Below, piece by piece: positions 1 through 5,038 of a stretch of 5,038 nucleotides of DNA; position 1 is the stretch's first letter, and the number at the start of each line of letters is the position of its first letter. Location of the stretch: assembly GCA_040381935.1 (NCBI GenBank), contig JBEIGJ010000145.1:1-5038 (forward strand). Reading direction: 5' to 3'. The notes under the pieces were generated by a model. The model was not told where the DNA came from, did no database searches, and saw only the letters and a program-made list of their open reading frames with translations. Both the position numbers and the translations under genes were made by a program. The DNA is from Casp-actino8 sp040381935 (GTDB taxonomy: Bacteria; Actinomycetota; Acidimicrobiia; Acidimicrobiales; Ilumatobacteraceae).

Positions 1-1
1 A

Positions 2-1186
2 GCCCGTGGACCGAAAACCGATGTATGCGAGTGGTTCTATGTTGGGGATGTGGCCACCAAACCGGCCTTCGCCCACGACTACGTCGCCGAGGCTGCTGCC
101 AGCCAAGCGCATGAGCCGGAGATAACGGCTTGGGGACCAGACTTGCTATACATCATGTATACCTCGGGGACGACGGGTCTACCCAAGGGCGTCATGCATT
201 CTCATGACACGCAGTTGTGGGCACTGATCTCGGTCAACGTAACGAGTGATTTCGCCCACGGTGACCGCTACATCAACCCAATGCCGATGTTCCATGTCGG
301 TGCCCTCACACCGGCATTGGTGGCGGCTTACAAAGGAGTCGCGCATATTTTGATGCGGGCTTTCGATCCGGTGAAGGCCTGGGAGTTGATCGATGCCGAA
401 AAGATCACCAACGGCCTCATGGTGCCGGCGATGTTGAACTTCATGCGCCAGACGTACGATCCCTCGAAATACACGCACGAAAATTTGCGTTGGATCTTGG
501 CTGGTGCGGCACCGGTGCCTGTTCCCTTGATTGAGGCCTACACCGCTATGAATATTCAAATTCACCAGGTCTACGGACTGACCGAAACGTGCGGACCAGC
601 CTGTCTGACTTCACCAGAGGATGCGATTCGCAAGGCTGGCTCAACCGGGAAATCCTTCATGCACAATGATGTTCGGGTCGTGCGAGGGGACGGCAGCGAT
701 TGTGATCCCCACGAGCCGGGAGAAGTGTTGGTGTCGGGTGATCATCTGATGCTTGGTTATTGGAATCGACCAGAGGCCACCGCCGAGGCTTTGAAAGATG
801 GCTGGTTGCACACTGGCGATGTGGCCATTATGGATGAAGAGGGGTTCATCTACATCCAAGACAGGATCAAAGACATGATCATCTCTGGTGGTGAAAACGT
901 CTATCCAGCGGAAATCGAAAACGTCATCACGAGTTGCCCGGGAGTATCTGAAGTCGCCGTCATCGGTATTCCATCTCAGAAGTGGGGTGAGTCTCCGTTG
1001 GCGATCGTGGTCAAGAGCGATGACGCACTCACCGAAGATGACGTGATTAAGTTTTGTGAGGGCAAGTTGGCACGCTTCAAACAGCCGGTAGCGGCCCGTT
1101 TCGTGGATGTCATCCCTCGGAATCCCTCGGGTAAAGCTCTGAAGAAAGATTTGCGAGTGCAGTTCAGCGATGTCGTTGGACCGTGA
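2..1186 (+). CDS. AMP-forming acyl-CoA synthetase (fatty-acid--CoA ligase family), 5' partial
   Basis: The reading frame is open from base 2 to the TGA at 1184-1186, so the gene starts off the left edge; the GTG at base 50 is internal and not a credible start. About 394 residues are visible against roughly 500-550 in the family, so about 110-150 N-terminal residues are missing. Adenylate-forming enzyme motifs appear in order: P-loop YTSGTTGLPKG (158-190), PMPMFHVG (278-301), YGLTETCG (572-595), LHTGD (806-820), the hinge and A8 region DRIKDMIISGGENVYPAEIE (860-919), and NPSGK with the catalytic A10 lysine at 1133-1135. All key residues are intact. Known for the family: a carboxylate is activated with ATP to an acyl-adenylate and transferred to CoA in the cytoplasm. 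The acyl substrate (medium/long-chain fatty acid, steroid side chain or other) cannot be read from the sequence. It converges on the MBL gene and is not part of the suf run. Confidence 0.93.
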   Translation, partial: ARGPKTDVCEWFYVGDVATKPAFAHDYVAEAAASQAHEPEITAWGPDLLYIMYTSGTTGLPKGVMHSHDTQLWALISVNVTSDFAHGDRYINPMPMFHVGALTPALVAAYKGVAHILMRAFDPVKAWELIDAEKITNGLMVPAMLNFMRQTYDPSKYTHENLRWILAGAAPVPVPLIEAYTAMNIQIHQVYGLTETCGPACLTSPEDAIRKAGSTGKSFMHNDVRVVRGDGSDCDPHEPGEVLVSGDHLMLGYWNRPEATAEALKDGWLHTGDVAIMDEEGFIYIQDRIKDMIISGGENVYPAEIENVITSCPGVSEVAVIGIPSQKWGESPLAIVVKSDDALTEDDVIKFCEGKLARFKQPVAARFVDVIPRNPSGKALKKDLRVQFSDVVGP

Positions 1187-1234
1187 TCGGTCGATCTTCG
1201 TCGCATCCATCGATGCATTGGAATCGTGTCAACT

Positions 1235-1250
1235 GTGAACCGACGTTCAC
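1235..1250. terminator. Small inverted repeat in convergent gap, possible weak bidirectional terminator
   Basis: GTGAAC and GTTCAC form a perfect 6-bp stem around a CGAC loop, inside the 71-base gap between two converging genes (stop codons at 1186 and 1258). There is no proper U-tract on either side, so intrinsic termination is only suggested by position. A second weaker hairpin, GCATC/GATGC with a 4-base loop, lies at 1203-1216. Nothing else is seen in this gap. Confidence 0.3.
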
Positions 1251-1257
1251 TTCGATA

Positions 1258-2100
1258 TCAGACTTCGACGCTGGTCAGATCGGGACCGATGACGACGGTC
1301 CCAGAGAAGTGTTCCCGAGCAAGATCTCGCCATCCATCCTCTTGACCGGGCTGAACTGCAGGAACGCAGTGGGTCAGGACCAGAGTCTTCACTCCGTTGC
1401 GTTGCGCAGTTTGGCCCGCCTGTTCGACTGAGCTGTGGTAATCGAGAATGTCGAGCAATCGTTGGCTATTGGGAAGCATGCTGGCGAGTTGTTCGACCAG
1501 ATCGGGTCGGATCACGGTCTGGACGTAAATGTCAGCGTTGTGGCATAGATCGTCGAGTCCGCTGCACGGCACAGTGTCCCCAGCGATAGCCGCCACTGCG
1601 CCGGCATGCATCAGTCGGAATCCGATACTGGGTTCCACCGGTCGGTGGTCAGTACCGTGCACTGAAACCTCGATCTCACCAATCTGGAAGCGATCGCCGT
1701 CGGCAAGTTCGGTGACATTCACGGTCATCGGGCCGAGTCCCCGAAGGTCGTCATGATGGGCTAGTCGATACGACTGATCAGGTCCGAGCATGGCGAGTAA
1801 AGCGTCCACCATGGATTGGGTACCGGGCGGCCCCCAGATCTGGAGGGGTTGATTTATCGGCATCATGATCCAACGGGTAGTGATCAGATCGTTGAGGTCG
1901 GTCAGGTGATCACTGTGCAAGTGGGTGAGCAGGATGTGTTGAACCATGCCCGGCAATACGCCAGCCGCCAGCAGGCGCATCAGAGCAGCGCGACCGCAAT
2001 CGACCATCACATGGTGTCCTCCGGCCTGCACGAGCGTGCACGGACCGGCACGATTTGGGTCGGGAAGGGGACTACCGGTTCCGAGCAGAGTGATCTTCAT
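1258..2100 (-). CDS. MBL-fold metallo-hydrolase, RNase Z-like subfamily, substrate unknown
   Basis: A complete 280-residue protein with an ATG start at 2100-2098 and a TGA at 1260-1258. The N-terminus has the LGTGSPLP strand-turn (residues 5-13) and VDCG (33-36) typical of the RNase Z/arylsulfatase-like branch. The metal site is visible as THLHSDH (HxHxDH at 60-65), H152, the bridging Asp in AGDT (D175) and H244 in LVLTHCVP; GPPGT (90-94) and YHSS (221-224) are also family-like. The HEAT-type segment after 'AD' in true tRNase Z reads IYVQTVI here (191-197), so tRNA 3' processing is doubtful. It is probably a cytoplasmic hydrolase with two bound metal ions; the substrate cannot be predicted. 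It lies 65 bases after sufU on the same strand, but probably has its own promoter, so membership in the suf operon is uncertain. There is no signal peptide. Confidence 0.9.
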   Translation of the reverse strand: MKITLLGTGSPLPDPNRAGPCTLVQAGGHHVMVDCGRAALMRLLAAGVLPGMVQHILLTHLHSDHLTDLNDLITTRWIMMPINQPLQIWGPPGTQSMVDALLAMLGPDQSYRLAHHDDLRGLGPMTVNVTELADGDRFQIGEIEVSVHGTDHRPVEPSIGFRLMHAGAVAAIAGDTVPCSGLDDLCHNADIYVQTVIRPDLVEQLASMLPNSQRLLDILDYHSSVEQAGQTAQRNGVKTLVLTHCVPAVQPGQEDGWRDLAREHFSGTVVIGPDLTSVEV

Positions 2101-2106
2101 CTCTGC

Positions 2107-2112
2107 ATTATG
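2107..2112 (-). promoter_or_regulatory. Candidate -10 hexamer for leaderless MBL transcript
   Basis: On the - strand the hexamer CATAAT (5 of 6 to TATAAT) ends exactly 6 bases before the ATG, which would put the transcription start on or next to the A of the start codon. No Shine-Dalgarno at a usable distance is seen (GCAGAG directly abuts the ATG) and no convincing -35 is present. This fits the leaderless transcripts common in actinobacteria, but it is an inference from one short motif. Confidence 0.4.
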
Positions 2113-2116
2113 TCAG

Positions 2117-2133
2117 AACTACCGACAATAGTT
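2117..2133. repeat. Short inverted repeat upstream of MBL gene, possible operator
   Basis: AACTA and TAGTT form a 5-7-5 inverted repeat around CCGACAA in the 65-base gap between sufU and the MBL gene. Its centre lies about 25 bases upstream of the MBL start codon, within the spacer region of the proposed promoter, where a repressor could act. There is no T-run after it, so a terminator is unlikely. Half-sites this short often occur by chance. Confidence 0.2.
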
Positions 2134-2165
2134 TTCGATCGCCACCGACTTGGGGCGGTCCGTCG

Positions 2166-2615
2166 TCAGTCGGTCGGATCAGCGGCCAGGGCGTCGATGA
2201 GGGTATTCCAGGCCAAAGTGGCGCATTTGATCCGCACGGGGAACTTCACCACGCCTTGCAGCGCCTCGAGGTCCCCGAGTTTGATTTCCGGTCCTGCCGT
2301 TTCAGATTCTTCTTCGATGGACATCATCACCTTGAAGCGGTGAACCAGGGCGCGCACGTCGCCCAAGGACTTGCCCTTAATCGCTTGGCTCATCATCGAA
2401 GCCGAGCTCTGCGAGATACTGCAGCCTTGGCCTGAAACTTTGATGTCCTCGATCACATCGCCATTGACCTGGATGTAAATAGTGATTTCATCACCGCAGA
2501 GAGGATTATGACCCTGCGCATATTGGGCCGGGGGGCAGGGGAGCTCACCGCGATTACGCGGAGTTCGGTAGTGGTCGAGGATGATCTCGCGATAAAGGTC
2601 TTCGAGGCCGGGCAT
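2166..2615 (-). CDS. sufU: SufU, zinc-dependent sulfur-transfer protein for Fe-S assembly
   Basis: A 149-residue protein starting MPGLEDLYREIILDHYRTPR. It accepts persulfide sulfur from SufS and passes it to the SufBCD scaffold. The IscU/SufU fold is clear: LCGDE with C40 and D42, GQGCSIS with C65, and IKCATLAW with C131. These four are the zinc ligands of SufU; C40 aligns with the acceptor cysteine (C41 in Bacillus subtilis). The ~20-residue insert between the second and third cysteine regions and a Lys in place of the IscU His before the last Cys (K130) mark it as SufU rather than IscU. The frame stays open upstream into sufS as far as 2741, but homology begins at the ATG at 2615-2613, which has a good Shine-Dalgarno in front. 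It lies 16 bases downstream of the sufS stop, so the two are almost certainly co-transcribed and act as partners. Confidence 0.95.
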   Translation of the reverse strand: MPGLEDLYREIILDHYRTPRNRGELPCPPAQYAQGHNPLCGDEITIYIQVNGDVIEDIKVSGQGCSISQSSASMMSQAIKGKSLGDVRALVHRFKVMMSIEEESETAGPEIKLGDLEALQGVVKFPVRIKCATLAWNTLIDALAADPTD

Positions 2616-2621
2616 GACAAT

Positions 2622-2628
2622 TCCTCTC
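2622..2628 (-). promoter_or_regulatory. Ribosome binding site of sufU
   Basis: GAGAGGA on the - strand lies 6 bases before the ATG at 2615-2613, in the 16-base gap after the sufS stop. It fixes the sufU start and rules out the 42-codon upstream extension of the open frame. It is the only strong Shine-Dalgarno sequence in the suf run. Confidence 0.75.
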
Positions 2629-2631
2629 GTA

Positions 2632-3869
<1,238 letters not shown>

Positions 3870-3873
<4 letters not shown>

Positions 3874-4646
3874 GATCGGAACGACTCGTATCCGGAGACT
3901 TCAAGGGTCTCAGCGATTTCCATACCACCACTTTTCACGATGCGCCCATCGATCATGACGTGGATGACATCGGGCCGCAGTTCGTTGAGTAGACGCTGGT
4001 AATGGGTGATAAGAACGACGCCCATTGTCGGCCGATCAGCTTTCACCTCGCGAATACCCTGGGCCACGATACGCAATGCATCGATATCGAGACCGGAGTC
4101 CGTTTCGTCGAGGATTGCGAGTTCTGGTTCGAGAATTGCCATTTGCATGATTTCGTTGCGCTTTTTCTCTCCACCAGAAAAGCCCTCGTTGAGATAGCGA
4201 TCAACGAAAGACGAATCCATTCCGAGGCGCTTCATCCAATCCATCGTGGCCAGACGTAACTCCAGCACCGAGAGATCGATGCCTTTGCGGGCGCTCAACG
4301 CTTGACGTAGGAATTGAATCACCGAGACGCCGGGAATTTCCTGGGGATATTGGAAACCGAGGAAGATTCCCGCCTTGGCCCGTACATCGGTGGGCCAATC
4401 GGTGATGTCATCGCCGTGGTAGAAGATCTGTCCTTGGGAAACTTCGTATTCGGGAGAGGCCAAGAGGGCACTGGCCAGTGTGCTCTTCCCACAACCGTTG
4501 GGTCCCATGATGGCGTGTATCTCACCGGCACCCACGCTCAAGTTGAAACCCTTGACGATGTCGGGCCGAGGTGAGCCGGAATCATCGTCGACCGCCGGAC
4601 GAACGTGCAGATCGGCGATCTGAAACAGAGGGGTGGAAGTGCTCAC
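3870..4646 (-). CDS. sufC: SufC, ABC-type ATPase of the SufBCD Fe-S scaffold
   Basis: A 258-residue soluble ABC ATPase that binds SufB and SufD and drives cluster assembly in the cytoplasm. Visible motifs: Walker A GPNGCGKST (48-56), Q-loop FQYPQEIPGVS (98-108), signature FSGGEKKRNEI (156-166), Walker B LAILDETDSGLD (176-187; D180, catalytic E181) and switch H215 in ITHYQRLL. The Q-loop surroundings, EKKR after the signature and DSGLDIDALR are specific to SufC among ABC ATPases. Residues 17-30 form a slightly longer polar N-terminal loop (DDDSGSPRPD). The start is the GTG at 4646-4644; an in-frame TAG lies four codons upstream (4658-4656), so no longer protein is possible. No Shine-Dalgarno is seen. 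It is the first suf gene here, 50 bases after a desaturase gene; sufB and sufD are not visible. Confidence 0.96.
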
Positions 4647-4652
4647 GGCATC

Positions 4653-4658
4653 ATTCTA
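4653..4658 (-). promoter_or_regulatory. Candidate -10 hexamer for leaderless sufCSU transcript
   Basis: TAGAAT on the - strand fits the TANNNT actinobacterial -10 pattern and ends exactly 6 bases before the sufC GTG, placing the transcription start at about the start codon. No -35 element is evident, and no Shine-Dalgarno precedes the GTG. The spacing equals that seen at the MBL gene. This would give sufC-sufS-sufU its own promoter within the 50-base gap after the desaturase stop. Inference from one motif. Confidence 0.42.
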
Positions 4659-4696
4659 TGCGGGTCGGAGGATTTGCACTATTGCCGTAGTGATAA

Positions 4697-5038
4697 TTAC
4701 CGGGCGATGCGGAGGGCCTTCCACAGAGCCCGATAGGACGGATACTCGTAGCCGGGATTCACGTAGCCCGAATCGACCATCATGCGGTGATAGCGGGGGA
4801 GGTGGCGAAACGGGACTCCGGCATCCACGTGGTGAGCCAGGTGCCATCCGATGTGAAAGGGAACGAGAAAGAACCGAGCCAGCCAATGCTGTGTCACCGA
4901 ATGGGTCGTTACGCGGCGATCGCTCGAGGCTTGAAGTCCGCCATGTTCGGCGATGGACCGGAGACGATTGATCACTCGCCAAACAGTGAGATAAGGCGCT
5001 ACCCAAAACATGGGGTATACCCACCAGTATCCCGAGAT
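4697..5038 (-). CDS. Membrane fatty acid desaturase-like protein, 5' partial
   Basis: The frame is open from the right edge to the TAA at 4699-4697, giving 113 visible C-terminal residues; the N-terminal part and earlier histidine boxes lie off the window. The ATG at 5011-5009 is probably internal, since the nine codons upstream (ISGYWWVYP) are open and read as an aromatic membrane segment. Diagnostic features are RLRSIAEHGG and the third histidine box HLAHH (HxxHH at 4843-4829), followed by the HLPRYH segment typical of DesA/rhizobitoxine-type desaturases. Members are di-iron membrane enzymes that desaturate or hydroxylate acyl chains or related lipids; the substrate is not deducible. It is on the same strand as sufC, 50 bases upstream, so some read-through into the suf genes is possible, but a functional link is not shown. 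Confidence 0.85.
   Translation of the reverse strand: MSGYWWVYPMFWVAPYLTVWRVINRLRSIAEHGGLQASSDRRVTTHSVTQHWLARFFLVPFHIGWHLAHHVDAGVPFRHLPRYHRMMVDSGYVNPGYEYPSYRALWKALRIAR

Noticed and set aside
50..52. GTG at base 50 as the start of the acyl-CoA synthetase
   Set aside because: The frame is open to base 2 and the family needs over 100 more residues before the P-loop, so the gene simply runs off the window.
641..1210. 189-codon open frame on the - strand, antisense to the acyl-CoA synthetase
   Set aside because: Its composition is that of a shadow frame of a clear gene on the other strand; no recognisable domain or ribosome binding site.
2101..2165. sufU-MBL gap as an intrinsic terminator
   Set aside because: The only stems are short or need G-U pairs (for example CCGCC/GGTGG) and no U-run follows on the - strand.
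1816..2343. 175-codon + strand open frame spanning the MBL 5' part, the gap and the sufU 3' end
   Set aside because: It is antisense to two well-supported genes, and its protein is low in recognisable structure and matches no family I know.
4656..5024. 122-codon - strand frame overlapping the desaturase
   Set aside because: The alternative frame gives an Arg/Ser/Pro-rich sequence, whereas the frame ending at 4697 contains the HxxHH desaturase box.

Overview
The window looks like ordinary bacterial chromosome, most likely from a mid-GC actinobacterium. The grounds are a sufC-sufS-sufU gene order, GTG starts on two of the suf genes, a SufU rather than SufE or IscU sulfur acceptor, and start codons that seem to sit almost directly behind a -10-like hexamer (leaderless-type arrangement). 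An acidimicrobial-type actinobacterium is a guess; no rRNA or other marker is present to place it.

Layout: On the + strand, bases 2-1186 carry the C-terminal ~394 residues of an AMP-forming acyl-CoA synthetase whose 5' end lies off the left edge. A 71-base convergent gap (1187-1257) with a small inverted repeat separates it from a run of five genes on the - strand. Read in their own direction from the right edge, these are the C-terminal part of a membrane fatty-acid-desaturase-like protein (5038-4697, 5' end off the window), then a 50-base gap, sufC (4646-3870), sufS (3873-2632, overlapping sufC by 4 bases), sufU (2615-2166, 16-base gap), a 65-base gap, and a metallo-beta-lactamase-fold hydrolase (2100-1258).

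Function: SufC (ATPase of the SufBCD scaffold), SufS (cysteine desulfurase) and SufU (zinc-dependent sulfur acceptor) form the sulfur-mobilising and energy-supplying part of the SUF iron-sulfur cluster assembly pathway. SufS takes sulfur from cysteine as a persulfide, SufU relays it, and SufBCD builds the cluster. The SufB and SufD scaffold genes are not in the window. The gene directly upstream of sufC is instead a desaturase, and the gene after sufU is an MBL hydrolase rather than the frequent sufT. The acyl-CoA synthetase and the desaturase point to lipid metabolism and are probably only neighbours. The window is densely coding, with no RNA gene, mobile element, CRISPR array or long repeat seen. 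Nothing in it amounts to a new system; the points worth checking are the split suf context, the leaderless-type starts and some substitutions in otherwise conserved motifs.
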